Source of the DNA: Prevotella sp.
GTDB lineage: Bacteria; Bacteroidota; Bacteroidia; Bacteroidales; Bacteroidaceae
Direction: 5' to 3'
DNA length: 58,292 bases
Assembly: GCA_017557185.1 (NCBI GenBank)
Contig: JAFZAP010000071.1
Coordinates: 1 to 58,292 of the forward strand
Of the stretch, positions 35,201 to 44,197 are shown piece after piece (the first letter of the stretch is position 1; each line of letters opens with the position of its first letter). Both the position numbers and the translations under genes were made by a program. Below the pieces are notes generated by a model. It worked only from the letters and a program-made list of their open reading frames with translations. It was not told the DNA's origin and did not search any database.

Positions 35201-35405
35201 GTTCATAGAGTCCCTGTTCGTTGGTCATGGCGCTGTAGCGCGGATGTCCATATGCGACAACGATGACACCCTGCAGGGGCTTTCCAGTGGCAGCATCGGT
35301 GACGGAGCCTGTGACTGTCTTGGTGTTCTCCTGTGCCATTGCTGCGAGTGTTCCGCAACATACGGCGAACGCCAGGATGAGATATCTTAAACTTTTAGTC
35401 ATCAT
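32208..35405 (-). CDS. SusC-like TonB-dependent transporter (pair 1)
   Basis: 1065 residues. Signal peptide (MMTKSLRYLILAFAVCCGTLAAMA), a carboxypeptidase-regulatory-like domain (VTGSVTDAATGKPLQGVIVV ... NEQGLYELKV), plug domain (LVVIDGVVFDMQ ... IETVTVLKNGTALYGAKGANGVLLIKTKR) and a C-terminal 22-strand barrel ending SVGLNINL. It imports oligosaccharides in the outer membrane with energy from TonB. The segment between regulatory domain and plug lacks the usual LDEVVVTGYG-type stretch seen in most SusC proteins, so its TonB box is unclear. ATG at 35402 is an equal alternative start. Confidence 0.94.
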   Translation of the reverse strand: MMTKSLRYLILAFAVCCGTLAAMAQENTKTVTGSVTDAATGKPLQGVIVVAYGHPRYSAMTNEQGLYELKVPVYTRSVTMRLEGFCLQQNAIVDDETTPMHAVANAKLYSQDFTGQYSEATSATVSAQADRFANNSELSIDPLVSQQLGADMRTVSHGGIPGLGNLMLIQGINSLHANVQPLVVIDGVVFDMQYTRTMLHDGYFNNLLANLNVNDIETVTVLKNGTALYGAKGANGVLLIKTKRNKSMATKIDVTINTRYELIPRLPEMMAADDYRLYTTDLLATKTNPALLGKMKYLNSDPDYYYYNQYHNETDWVDEVYHNAFSQNYGINVQGGDNAASYNLSVGYSLGNSTLRNNDYSRFNMRLNSDINVFRGFDVRFDASYSDVDRSLRDDGAPEDPLGTVITAPGFIALAKAPFLAPYAYDKYGNLSHYLAEADDYLEDLFQGRGRLANPVSILTNGEGKNRNSFGNRLVMFAITPKYRVNRHLSISEHFTLGLVNTNEQYYLPIQGVPTFVVKGLDEGTTLQNIAQSQAARQTDIQSDTRVSWNNQYGPHTIAVNGGMRYISNEYNLTAQMGYNTANDKTPNMNSSLRFKNTSGADDKTREITWYALAGYNFAERIYVDAGISAQSSSRFGPEVSGLKVAGVAWGLFPSLEASWVLTNEKFLSTLKGINYLRLNVGIDFSGNDDVSYTASRTYFVAHRMLGETVSGKSIGNIGNTELQWETTRRLTAGFTGNFLNNRLSARFNYFRSYTSNLLSLQQLAWTSGLQQNWSNDGKLQNEGFDFTVNARLLALKDFSWELGVSAGHYVNKVTALPGNRSFETNTYGATMLTEVGKPVGVFYGWKSLGVCATDVEAQADQHYLLKENGEKAYFQAGDTRFFDADGNKLIDDNDRTIIGDPNPDIYGNIFTRLTWKNFSLQAVMNYSLGNDVYNYQRSLFEGGSLFVNQTTAMQNRWTTEGQVTDIPRASYQDPMGNSRFSDRFIEDGSYLRLSNVTLSYHLPIRSTYLQGITVWGGADNVFTITRYLGSNPDCAIAGSILTQGIDRGLLSAGRSFSVGLNINL

Positions 35406-35451
35406 ATCGTTGGGTTATAAGAATTTTTAAGACGTAAGATTTAAGATTTAA

Positions 35452-37101
35452 TTAGTTGTTAACCTTTCTCGGACGGAGGTAGATACAGTCGAGAAACATT
35501 TCGCGAGCGTAACGTGACGTTTCACGTGCGAGGATAGAGCACTGCAACTTGACAGTAACCTTGATGTCGTTCTGGTCGTAGTTGCAGGTCGGGAACTGGA
35601 ATGCCTCGGCGATGACAACGGTATCGACGCGCAAGGGGTCGTTCTGGAACTGCGTGTTGTTGCAGTTAAAGGTTTGCGTTTTTCCCTCCATGTCAACATA
35701 GGAGATGGTGGCCTTGAACTTATTCGGCTTGAGGTCGGGATTATTGGGATTGGCCACGGCCTTTGGCAGAATGATGGCACAGATGTCGTAAGTGCCGCTA
35801 AGTGTATTGTTGACGCGCATGGTGAGATCCCAGTTGGCTGTTGCCGTGCGGGGAATAATCTGCAAATATCCCGATTCAGAGATGGAGTCGGCAGCAAGGC
35901 GGCGGATGTTGTACGAACAATCCTTATCGGCAGTGATGTACTGAACCTGCTCGGCTTCGCTCCACAGTTCGCGCAGATAGGTTTCGGTGGGTGAGAAGGG
36001 CCACTGGTCGGTGGTATAGAGAATACCGTTGCTGCATGGAATCTGGGTGGTATTATAGAGGATGCCTCCTGGCTCGAATGGCTTTAGGAAGCGGTGATAG
36101 ACATGGCGGCGGGTGGTGTTGTAGTTGCGGTTTGCGCGGTAGGGCACAGATATCAGAGAATCGGTAGGCGATTGCTGCTCTGTATAGTTGAACACGGCAT
36201 CATCGAGCAGGGCGCGGAGAGTCCAGAACTGCTGGATGGAGTCGCGCTTCAGCACAGTCTCGTCATACTGGAAATATTGGGCAGCCTCATCGAAAGCCTT
36301 CTGCCATGCCTGCTGCGTTGGAGCGAGAACCCAATAGGTGGAGTCTTCGGCATTGATGTAGCCGATGCGCTGCAACAGGGTGTTCTCCTCGACAACCACG
36401 GAGTCCACATACACGGGTACGCCTTCTACAATGCCAGCCGACACCGATGCATCAGGATCGAAGCGGTCATGCTCGTATTGTCGGAGCATGGCACCAATTG
36501 AACTGAGCTGCGGCTCGAAAGAAAGTGCTTCGTAGAGGTTTTGGCGATAGGGCATCGGTCGCAATGCAACATGCAGGATACCATTGCGGGCATGAATGTT
36601 TGGTGTCGTCACGGCAACGCCTTCGATAGCTTGGCTATTACCAGCAAGATGCTTGGAATTGAGCATGAGCATGACGGAAGGTGACGATGCCGCCTCGGAA
36701 CCGAGCGACGTGGTGGAACGCGAGAGGTGATTCATGATGAAGGTCTTCTCAACGATAGAGTCGCCCTGATTGGTCTGCACGAGTTGGAGCAGTGAGTCGC
36801 GGTTGAAGGAGTTGTTGACGGGTGCGACAAGGGTGAAGGTCTGTCCCTGGTCGAGCAAATCAGCATAACTCACGGCTGTCTTCTTATGATTGCGGAAGAC
36901 TTTCGTCTGCTGCAACACCTGGCAGAAATCGCTGAGCTGCGGATTCTGCTGCAGTTGTTTCCAGAGAGTTAGCTGTGCGTTGGCAGTCTGTGCCGTCGTG
37001 GGGTCGTAGTGGTCGTCCCAATCGGCACAGGAGGTAACGGCAGCAACGATGCCGCAACTTACCAGACAGGCTGTGATGTATTTGAGGGTTTTGGTCTTCA
37101 T
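35452..37101 (-). CDS. FAS1 (fasciclin)-domain lipoprotein
   Basis: 549 residues. Lipoprotein signal with VTSCADWDDHY. Two FAS1-like regions: about 40-185 (LSDFCQVLQQTKVF ... GQTFTLVAPVNNSFN ... NIHARNGILHVA) and about 190-380 (ENTLLQRIGYINAEDSTYWVLAPTQQAW ... NGILYTTDQWPF). The C-terminal region (about 395-545) is beta-rich and could be a binding module (DICAIILPKAVAN ... VAEAFQFPTCNYD in part). FAS1 domains mediate adhesion. With SusC/SusD neighbours it is probably an extra surface glycan-binding protein, but that role is inferred. Confidence 0.85.
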   Translation of the reverse strand: MKTKTLKYITACLVSCGIVAAVTSCADWDDHYDPTTAQTANAQLTLWKQLQQNPQLSDFCQVLQQTKVFRNHKKTAVSYADLLDQGQTFTLVAPVNNSFNRDSLLQLVQTNQGDSIVEKTFIMNHLSRSTTSLGSEAASSPSVMLMLNSKHLAGNSQAIEGVAVTTPNIHARNGILHVALRPMPYRQNLYEALSFEPQLSSIGAMLRQYEHDRFDPDASVSAGIVEGVPVYVDSVVVEENTLLQRIGYINAEDSTYWVLAPTQQAWQKAFDEAAQYFQYDETVLKRDSIQQFWTLRALLDDAVFNYTEQQSPTDSLISVPYRANRNYNTTRRHVYHRFLKPFEPGGILYNTTQIPCSNGILYTTDQWPFSPTETYLRELWSEAEQVQYITADKDCSYNIRRLAADSISESGYLQIIPRTATANWDLTMRVNNTLSGTYDICAIILPKAVANPNNPDLKPNKFKATISYVDMEGKTQTFNCNNTQFQNDPLRVDTVVIAEAFQFPTCNYDQNDIKVTVKLQCSILARETSRYAREMFLDCIYLRPRKVNN

Positions 37102-37154
37102 AACTATATAACGCTTATACTATAAACTATGAAACTCTATATTATCAATTTGGA

Positions 37155-39095
37155 CTAATGCGTGTCTTCACCCTGTGGGCTGCCATAGATGCTTTTCGGG
37201 CAAAGTTCGATGTAGTCGAACGACCAGTAGCGATCGGGATCATCGAGCACCTGACGGAAACGCAGGTAGTAGGTTTTTTCGGGGGTGAGGTACTGGGTGG
37301 TCAGCACACGGCGGAGGTTCCAGTTGTTGCCGCGCAGAGGATGATCAGCATCCCATGGGCGGTAGCTGTCCATACCCTTCATGTAGCCGCGGTTGTGCAT
37401 GGCCTTGTCGTTGGCTGTGTTCTCTTCGGGATCATCAGTGTCCTCAACCCATCCGATGTTTGGGTCGGGACCATAGACGCGGAGGTCAACGGGAATGCCG
37501 CAGGGCTCATTGTTCAGGTATACCTGCACGACGCCACGCTCTTCACCAACGGTGTAGCCAAGGCGGACCTCATAGGTTCCAGAGGGCACAGGCGGGAGCT
37601 TGAAGGCGACATCGAACACACCAGAAATACACACGGCATTGGCACAATAGGAGTTCCAATAGCCCACGTCGGAGTGAACGCCCACGTAGGTTTCAGGGCT
37701 TACTTTCCAGTCGGTGATGTATTGGTTCTTGAATCCAGTTAGGATGTCCTCTCCATAGCGGCCGCGACCGTTGCAGTTCATGAAATCTGGGCTGAGCACA
37801 GTAGCATCGATGCGGATGCGGCAATTAAGAACCTTGTCGCGCACCTCAGTGGTATAGGCAAGGATATCATCGAGATAGTGGTACACGCCGTTGAGAGCAT
37901 TTTGGTCGATGCTTCCAGACTCTGATGGTGAGAGAACCTTCACGCCACGTACGGTAATATTGTTCTGCAAACCCTTACGGTTGATGAACAATCCTGCGGG
38001 AGGACCAGCAAAGCGCATGATGGTTCCAGGACACATGGTTTCATAGAATTCCTCGGGGTCGCTTAGGGAGGTGTACCAACAGTGTTCGCGCAACTCACCA
38101 GACTGTACCCAACTGTTATACTGTCCGATGCGTGGTAGGAGGTGGTAGCTCACAAAGCGGTTGAGGGGGTTCTTGCGGTTCTTGAAGTCATCGTCGAATT
38201 GACCGGCATCCTCAGGATAGGTGGCATCATAAACACGTTTGGCATATGCCTTCAGGTCATCGAGATTGTTGATGCCATGGGCATGGTAAACGGAGTCGGG
38301 CTCCACGAATGCCGTATACTTGAAGTAGCGTTTCTCGGGCCAGAAGGAACGGGTGTAGAGAGCTGAACCTGACGTACATCGCACCATGACTCCCGTGTGA
38401 ACGGAGTCCTCGCTGCAATAGTAGGTCTCGTCGAGATAGCGGGTCAGGGAGTCGCACATACCCGTGAGCTGCAATGCCTGTGAGAAGATGGTGAGGGTGC
38501 TATCTTCGGCTATCTTATCGGCCAGCAGCAGGCTGCTGGAAGTGATAACGTTGTTCAAGACGTGGACTACACCATTCGTGACAGAGTCGTTGTAGTCAAC
38601 CATGCGCGCATTCTTGTTGATGTAGTACACCAATGCGTTATGGTTGGCCACATCGGAGTCGCTAGAGAGCACAATGTAGGAATCATCCATGTTGAGCTCC
38701 GGCAGTGCACCTTCATCGATGTCGGTAGTGAAGAAAGCTCCTTTCTTAATTATATGCGTACGCGCGATGGTGTCGCAGGTCTCGTTGGGAATGCCTTCGA
38801 TGTTGGGATATCCCATGCGCTTCAGATAGCGCTCAATGCCCTCGTTGTTGGGTGCAAAGAGGGTGTACTGACCATAGGTGGCAAGCATCGAGAAATAGGG
38901 TGTACGTTTCAGGATTCCGATGAACTCGCTGAACTGGTCGGAATTCTCCTGCAGAAACTCTGCAGCGGTGAGCTTCGTTGACGAGTAGTAGTTCTCGGGA
39001 ATATCGTCGTTGTCAACACACGATGTGATAGTTGCTGTGACACAGCAACAGACGAAACCTGCGAGGATATATTGTTTTATGCTTTTGGTAATCAT
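37155..39095 (-). CDS. FAS1 (fasciclin)-domain lipoprotein
   Basis: 646 residues, lipoprotein signal (MITKSIKQYILAGFVCCC ... ITSCVDNDD). FAS1 domain 1 is about 45-185 (FSEFIGILKRTPYFSMLATYGQYTLFAPNNEGIERY ... VTNGVVHVLNNVI), followed by a second FAS1 region (LTIFSQALQLTGM ... PLNRFVSYHLLPRI ... LNGVYHYLDDILAY). The last 180 residues are a separate beta-rich module (FDVAFKLPPVPSGTYEVRLGYT ... VQVYLNNEPCGIPVDLR ... SFDYIELCPK), resembling a carbohydrate-binding fold. It lies between SusD (39129) and the next FAS1 gene, 33 and 53 base gaps, same strand. Confidence 0.85.
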   Translation of the reverse strand: MITKSIKQYILAGFVCCCVTATITSCVDNDDIPENYYSSTKLTAAEFLQENSDQFSEFIGILKRTPYFSMLATYGQYTLFAPNNEGIERYLKRMGYPNIEGIPNETCDTIARTHIIKKGAFFTTDIDEGALPELNMDDSYIVLSSDSDVANHNALVYYINKNARMVDYNDSVTNGVVHVLNNVITSSSLLLADKIAEDSTLTIFSQALQLTGMCDSLTRYLDETYYCSEDSVHTGVMVRCTSGSALYTRSFWPEKRYFKYTAFVEPDSVYHAHGINNLDDLKAYAKRVYDATYPEDAGQFDDDFKNRKNPLNRFVSYHLLPRIGQYNSWVQSGELREHCWYTSLSDPEEFYETMCPGTIMRFAGPPAGLFINRKGLQNNITVRGVKVLSPSESGSIDQNALNGVYHYLDDILAYTTEVRDKVLNCRIRIDATVLSPDFMNCNGRGRYGEDILTGFKNQYITDWKVSPETYVGVHSDVGYWNSYCANAVCISGVFDVAFKLPPVPSGTYEVRLGYTVGEERGVVQVYLNNEPCGIPVDLRVYGPDPNIGWVEDTDDPEENTANDKAMHNRGYMKGMDSYRPWDADHPLRGNNWNLRRVLTTQYLTPEKTYYLRFRQVLDDPDRYWSFDYIELCPKSIYGSPQGEDTH

Positions 39096-39128
39096 AATTA
39101 TCTGTTTTTAATTATCAATTAGCAATTA

Positions 39129-40826
39129 TCAATTTGAAAGTTCGGAGTCTTCACCCTTGTTGAAGGCGGGGTTCTGCTTCAGGAGCGGATTGACTTTGAG
39201 CTCGCTCTTGGCATAGGGGAAGTAGATGATGTTTGGATCGGCAAGCTTGATCTTCAGAGCATTGACATTCTCGATATACTTGCGAGAAGTGAGCGAGATG
39301 AGACGGGTGTTGTTGCCGTCGCGGCGAGCCATGCGGACAAGGTCGTACCAGCGCTTTCCCTCGAACATGAACTCGCGCTGACGCTCGGCCATGAGCAGTT
39401 CTTCCATGGAAGCCTTGGAATTGACGTAGTCACTCATCTTCAGTGTATCGGAACGGGCAGCGGTAGTGGCATCGTTGGCTCGCTTGTTGACTTGGTTGAT
39501 CAGCATGAAAGCACGCTCGTAACCTTCCTCACCGCGTTCAATCTCTGCCTCGGCCTTGATGAGCATCATGTCGGTGAGGCGATAGAAGATCCAGTTAGCA
39601 TCGGCACCAGCACGGCGAGAGCGAGTGGTATTGAGGTCGGCCTCTTTAGTGACATTCTGTGTGGAATAGCTGATGCTTCGCAGTGTGTACTTGGTAATAG
39701 CATAGCGGGAATTGTCGAGCATGGCTGCCTCATAAACGCGGCCGTCGGTCTTCTTGAATACGGTATTTGTTCCCTGTGCGGCATCCTTGCAGAGGAAGTC
39801 TGGTGCAGTGAGGCGACCAGTGACGTTATTAGAGTTGCCATAGAAGCTGTTTACCCAGGTGTTGGTCTGGCTCTGGTTGGTCTGGAAGTAGAGCTCGAAG
39901 ATACTCTCGAAGGAATTGCCGGTACCGAAGATTTCGTTGTAGGCATTTCCACAGACAGTGCTTCCGATGGGTTTCGTCAGGATGAGTGGGATGTCGCCGA
40001 AGAGTGCAATGTTGTTGACATTGCCCTGACGCTGCAACATCTCTTGATACTGTTGGCGCTTGTGGTCGATAACGAGATCGCAATAGCGGATGCAGTTATC
40101 CCAGTCGCCTTTCCAGAGATAGAGGTCGGCAAGCAAAGCATAGATGGCCCACCGCGTGATTTTACTGGAGTTGACGTAGGCATTGGGACTTTCATCCGTG
40201 TAATAGCGACGTACGGCAAGGTCTTTTACTCTCTCAAGGTCGTTGATGAGCGAGTCGAGAACAGCATCGAACGGTGTGGCAGGCAAGACATAGGTCTGCG
40301 TATCATCGATGCTGGGCTCTGTGGAATAGGGCACATCGCGGAAGGTGCGGATGAGATAGAAGTAGCACAGGGCACGGATGGCTGTTGCCTCGGCGATGTT
40401 GGCTTTCATCTCTTCCTCCGTGTAGTTGGGGTCGATGGCCTGTACCATCGGTGCATAGTGGCAGACCGTGTTACAACGGTTGATAGCCTCGTAGAACTTT
40501 CCCCAGCTGCAATAGGCATTGGATGGCAGGAGGTTCTCCTTGAGGATTTCGTTGATTTCGTTGGGCACATTGGCACCAAGTCGCATGTTATCACTGCGCA
40601 GCTCGCCCCACACAGCCATTCGTGATAGGCAGTCGCTGTGCTCGAGAGTCTCGTAGCAGCTGTTCATGACGCTGGTTACATCGGCTTTCTCGGTCCAGTA
40701 ATTCTCGAGAACAACCTCGTTGGTAGGAAGGATGTCGAGGAAGTCAGAGCAACCAGTGAGTGCTGCTGCGGCACAGCAACAGACAGAACAGGCGAGGATA
40801 TGTTGTTTTATGCTTTTGGTAATCAT
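39129..40826 (-). CDS. SusD-like glycan-binding lipoprotein (pair 2)
   Basis: 565 residues from the ATG at 40826 (MITKSIKQHILACSVCCC ... LTGCSDFLDILPTNEV); a start at 40850 would put a polar, lysine-rich stretch before the signal peptide. The classical SusD N-terminus (SDFLDILPTNEVVLENYWT) and core (IAEATAIRALCYFYLIRTFRDVPYST) are present, and near the end is ERQREFMFEGKRWYDLVRMARRD, the family's most conserved block. It would form the surface lid of the SusC at 40853. More canonical than the pair 1 SusD. Confidence 0.95.
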   Translation of the reverse strand: MITKSIKQHILACSVCCCAAAALTGCSDFLDILPTNEVVLENYWTEKADVTSVMNSCYETLEHSDCLSRMAVWGELRSDNMRLGANVPNEINEILKENLLPSNAYCSWGKFYEAINRCNTVCHYAPMVQAIDPNYTEEEMKANIAEATAIRALCYFYLIRTFRDVPYSTEPSIDDTQTYVLPATPFDAVLDSLINDLERVKDLAVRRYYTDESPNAYVNSSKITRWAIYALLADLYLWKGDWDNCIRYCDLVIDHKRQQYQEMLQRQGNVNNIALFGDIPLILTKPIGSTVCGNAYNEIFGTGNSFESIFELYFQTNQSQTNTWVNSFYGNSNNVTGRLTAPDFLCKDAAQGTNTVFKKTDGRVYEAAMLDNSRYAITKYTLRSISYSTQNVTKEADLNTTRSRRAGADANWIFYRLTDMMLIKAEAEIERGEEGYERAFMLINQVNKRANDATTAARSDTLKMSDYVNSKASMEELLMAERQREFMFEGKRWYDLVRMARRDGNNTRLISLTSRKYIENVNALKIKLADPNIIYFPYAKSELKVNPLLKQNPAFNKGEDSELSN

Positions 40827-40852
40827 AATCTTCTTTTTTCTATTATCCATTA

Positions 40853-43800
40853 TTAGAATACCACTGTGATACCTGCGGTGAACGATTTCGCACGAGGAGT
40901 CTTTGCCTCGTCGGTGACGACACCCATAGAACCATAGCCCACCTCAGGGTCAGCGCCCGAATACTTAGTGAGGCAGAAGAGATTGTTAGCAGAGAGGTAG
41001 AAACTGAGCTGTGTCAGACCGAGCTTCTTGATGGTGCGCGGGTCGAACGAATAACTCAGCTGCGAGTAGTTGAGTCGGATGAAGGAGCCGTTCTCGACGA
41101 AGCGGTCGCTGCCTAGCCAGTTATAGCCAGTCTGGCGGAGTGCACGCGGAATGTCGGTGACATCGCCTTCAACACGCCAACGCCAGTTGACGGCGCGGCT
41201 TTGGTTGTTGTTAGAATACATGTTCTCGGCCCTCATGCGTGCGGCATTGATAATTTTATTGCCGTAGCGGAAGTTGAATTGGTTATTCCACGAGAAGCGT
41301 CCGATGTTGAATTTAAAGCCGAAACCGCCCGTGAACTTAGGCAATGACGAACCGAGATAGACGATATCGAGTTCGTTAATCTGACCATCGTGGTTAACGT
41401 CTTCGTATTTGGCATCACCTCCACGGAATTCATAGTTTACGGATCCGTAGCAGAAGGTCATGGGCTTTGTCATCTGATTCTCGTCGAGAATGACGATATC
41501 GTTTTCATCGCGAACGACAGGAGCGTCAGGTCCGCTGACACCAGGAATCTCGGTGGGTGTATAGTCGGAATACTGATAGACGCCCTTGTAACGGAAGCCG
41601 TAGATGCTACCCATGGCATGATTGAGTTCTACACGCGAGAGGTACGAGCCGTTGTTACGGTCAAACTCATGGTTGAGGCTTGCCAGACACGTTTCATCCA
41701 TGCGGGTGATCTGGTTCTTGTTGTTGGCGAAGGTGAGGTTGATGTCGAAGCTGAACTTCTTGTAACGGATGATGCGGTTACCGTTGATGTTGAACTCCCA
41801 ACCGATATTCTTCATGTCACCGACGTTCTGATAGGCGAGGGTAGAATAACCCGACGAGGTCGGAATGCCTCGGTTGGCCATAAGCAGGTCGGTGGTGTAT
41901 TGCCAGTACAATTCAATATTACCAGTGATGCGCTCGTTGAAGAATCCGAAGTCGGTACCAAGGTTGTAGGTTTCCTTCTGTTCCCACTTTAGGTTGCGCA
42001 ACTGAATGTTCTGCGGATAGATACTACCTTCGCTGAGGTAGCCGCTACCATTGCGGTACTTGCTGAAGAAGAGTCCCTCGGAACCCGGCTGCCGACCGCC
42101 GATACCCCAACCCGGACGGATGGAGAGCATCGAGACGAAGGGCAATGCCTTCTGGAACCAAGGTTCACGACTGATGTTCCAGCGGATTGAGAATGCAGGG
42201 AAGTTACCCCATCGCTGGTTGTCGCCGAACTTCGTACATCCGTCGCGGCGGACGGTGAAGTCGGCCATATAGCGTGCCTTGTAGGCGTAGTGGGCTGAAT
42301 ATGTGAAGTAGATACTGCGCCACTGGCCACTACCGGTGCTGATATCCTGAATGATACCTTCGGCAGCAGGACTGGTGATGCTTCCTGAGGGCAAACCCCA
42401 CGACACCGTGCGCTGGTCGGAGCTGGTACCGCTGGTGAGCTGGCCGCGCAGCATCATCGTCAGCACGTGGTCCTTGTTCTTGAATGCCGGCGTGAAAGTC
42501 AGCGTATGCGTGGTGGTGACACCAAGGCTCTTCGATGAACTGGCAGTGGTGCGGTTACTCTCGCGGTTGCTGGTGTCGTTCCATCCGCGTGTACTGAGCG
42601 ACAGCGGCATGAACTGGTCCTCGTATCTGTTGAAGATGTTGAACACCACCTTGCCTTCATAGGACAGGCGCGTCTTGTCTTCTTCAAGTCCGAGAAGGTT
42701 GTAGCGCAACTTAAACTCAGGAGTGATGTTATAGCTGGTCTCGTCGTTGCTTGCCAGGTGAGCCAGGGCAACAGGATTCTTGTAGTCGAGCTGGTCGCGC
42801 AACTGCGATGACACCGTAGGCAACATAGAATAATAGTCTTCGAGGTCGTTGCCGTTGCGGTCCTGCTCGTAGACCGAGAGGTTCGGCATACGGACATAAG
42901 CGATGGACAACAGATCGCCATTGTTCTTCTTGTTTTTCGTGTAGGTGAGGGAGATGTTGGTCTCAATCTTGATACGGTCGCTCACGAAATAGTCAAGGTT
43001 CACGCGCGAAGTGAAGCGGTTGAGAACCTGTTCGATGATGGAACCCGTCTCGTGGTCGTAGCCGGCACCAATACGGAAATGTGCCTTCTCGCCACCACCA
43101 GTGAGGGCGAGGTAGTGGTTCTGACGCCATCCCACCTTCTTCACTTCCTTCAGCCAGTCGGTGTTGTTGTTATACATCTCGTACTCCGAGAAGCTGGGGT
43201 TGTAGTTGAGTTCGGGAATATCACTCGACGCATCGCTGAGCGAAGGATTGAAGTACTCCTCTTTCAGCAACATCGTGTATTCATCACCATTGAGCATCTT
43301 GTAGCCGTTGGGCTGGTAGGTGCCTGTCAGACGATAGCTATAGTTGACGCGCGTCTGGCCACGGGTACCACGCTTCGTTTTGATCTCGATGACACCATTC
43401 GAACCCTGCGAACCCCAGACGGCTGTTGCGGCAGCGTCCTTGAGCACGGAGATACTCTCAATGTCCTCGGGGTTGACGTTCAGCAGCTCGGCGAATTTCT
43501 CCTCGTTGGCCGATTGGAAGTCGAAGTTGTTGGTATTGGTCTCCCACACGTTTCCATCGACGACAATGAGCGGCTCGCTGGAACCGTTGATACTTGACAC
43601 ACCACGCAGGCGCATGGAGGTGCCGCTACCAAGGTTACCGGAGTTGGCAACGATGTCAAGACCGGCGATACGACCCTGCAGGGCTTCGTCGACGGTGGTA
43701 ATGGCAAGACCTTCGAACTCTTTCATGTCAATGCTCTGGCGGGCCGTCGAGATTTCATCGAGCGGAATCTGCAAGCCTGCGCCTTCGGTGCGGCGACGGG

Positions 43801-44161
43801 CGGTGACGGTGACCTCGCCGATCTGCGTGTCATCAACCATTTTGACTTCATAGTGTGTGCGGTCGAAGCGGAAGGTCTGCATCTTGTAACCGACGAAAGA
43901 GACGCGGAGACGGTCCTTGACGTTTTTCACGCGGAAGGAGAAGTTTCCGTTGATGTCGGTGACGGTAGATGCGACGATACGGTTGGCGGCATCGATCTCA
44001 ACGACGTTGGCCATGACGACGGGTCCGAAGTCATCGCTGACAGTTCCGCTGATGACGTCGCCCGCCTGCTGTCCCCATGCATTCAGGCAGAAGAGGCACA
44101 GGGCACAAGAAACTAGTAACTTGAAACTAGAAACTCTGAAATGTATTGGCTGTCGGCTCAT
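40853..44161 (-). CDS. SusC-like TonB-dependent transporter (pair 2)
   Basis: 1102 residues. N-terminal regulatory-like domain (ISGTVSDDFGPVVMANVVEID ... VSFVGYKMQTFRFD in part), the stretch IGEVTVTARRR, plug domain (LQGRIAGLDIVANSGNLGSG, MRLRGVSSINGSSEPLIVVDG, ESISVLKDAAATAVWGSQG) and the outer-membrane barrel, ending KSFTAGITVVF. All hallmarks of SusC are present. It forms a pair with the SusD at 39129 (26-base gap). The start codon follows a short gap of 36 bases after the upstream FAS1 gene, suggesting one transcript from about 46.8 kb. Confidence 0.96.
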   Translation of the reverse strand: MSRQPIHFRVSSFKLLVSCALCLFCLNAWGQQAGDVISGTVSDDFGPVVMANVVEIDAANRIVASTVTDINGNFSFRVKNVKDRLRVSFVGYKMQTFRFDRTHYEVKMVDDTQIGEVTVTARRRTEGAGLQIPLDEISTARQSIDMKEFEGLAITTVDEALQGRIAGLDIVANSGNLGSGTSMRLRGVSSINGSSEPLIVVDGNVWETNTNNFDFQSANEEKFAELLNVNPEDIESISVLKDAAATAVWGSQGSNGVIEIKTKRGTRGQTRVNYSYRLTGTYQPNGYKMLNGDEYTMLLKEEYFNPSLSDASSDIPELNYNPSFSEYEMYNNNTDWLKEVKKVGWRQNHYLALTGGGEKAHFRIGAGYDHETGSIIEQVLNRFTSRVNLDYFVSDRIKIETNISLTYTKNKKNNGDLLSIAYVRMPNLSVYEQDRNGNDLEDYYSMLPTVSSQLRDQLDYKNPVALAHLASNDETSYNITPEFKLRYNLLGLEEDKTRLSYEGKVVFNIFNRYEDQFMPLSLSTRGWNDTSNRESNRTTASSSKSLGVTTTHTLTFTPAFKNKDHVLTMMLRGQLTSGTSSDQRTVSWGLPSGSITSPAAEGIIQDISTGSGQWRSIYFTYSAHYAYKARYMADFTVRRDGCTKFGDNQRWGNFPAFSIRWNISREPWFQKALPFVSMLSIRPGWGIGGRQPGSEGLFFSKYRNGSGYLSEGSIYPQNIQLRNLKWEQKETYNLGTDFGFFNERITGNIELYWQYTTDLLMANRGIPTSSGYSTLAYQNVGDMKNIGWEFNINGNRIIRYKKFSFDINLTFANNKNQITRMDETCLASLNHEFDRNNGSYLSRVELNHAMGSIYGFRYKGVYQYSDYTPTEIPGVSGPDAPVVRDENDIVILDENQMTKPMTFCYGSVNYEFRGGDAKYEDVNHDGQINELDIVYLGSSLPKFTGGFGFKFNIGRFSWNNQFNFRYGNKIINAARMRAENMYSNNNQSRAVNWRWRVEGDVTDIPRALRQTGYNWLGSDRFVENGSFIRLNYSQLSYSFDPRTIKKLGLTQLSFYLSANNLFCLTKYSGADPEVGYGSMGVVTDEAKTPRAKSFTAGITVVF

Positions 44162-44197
44162 ATCTCTATTTTACAATGATCCATTTTCAATTATCAA

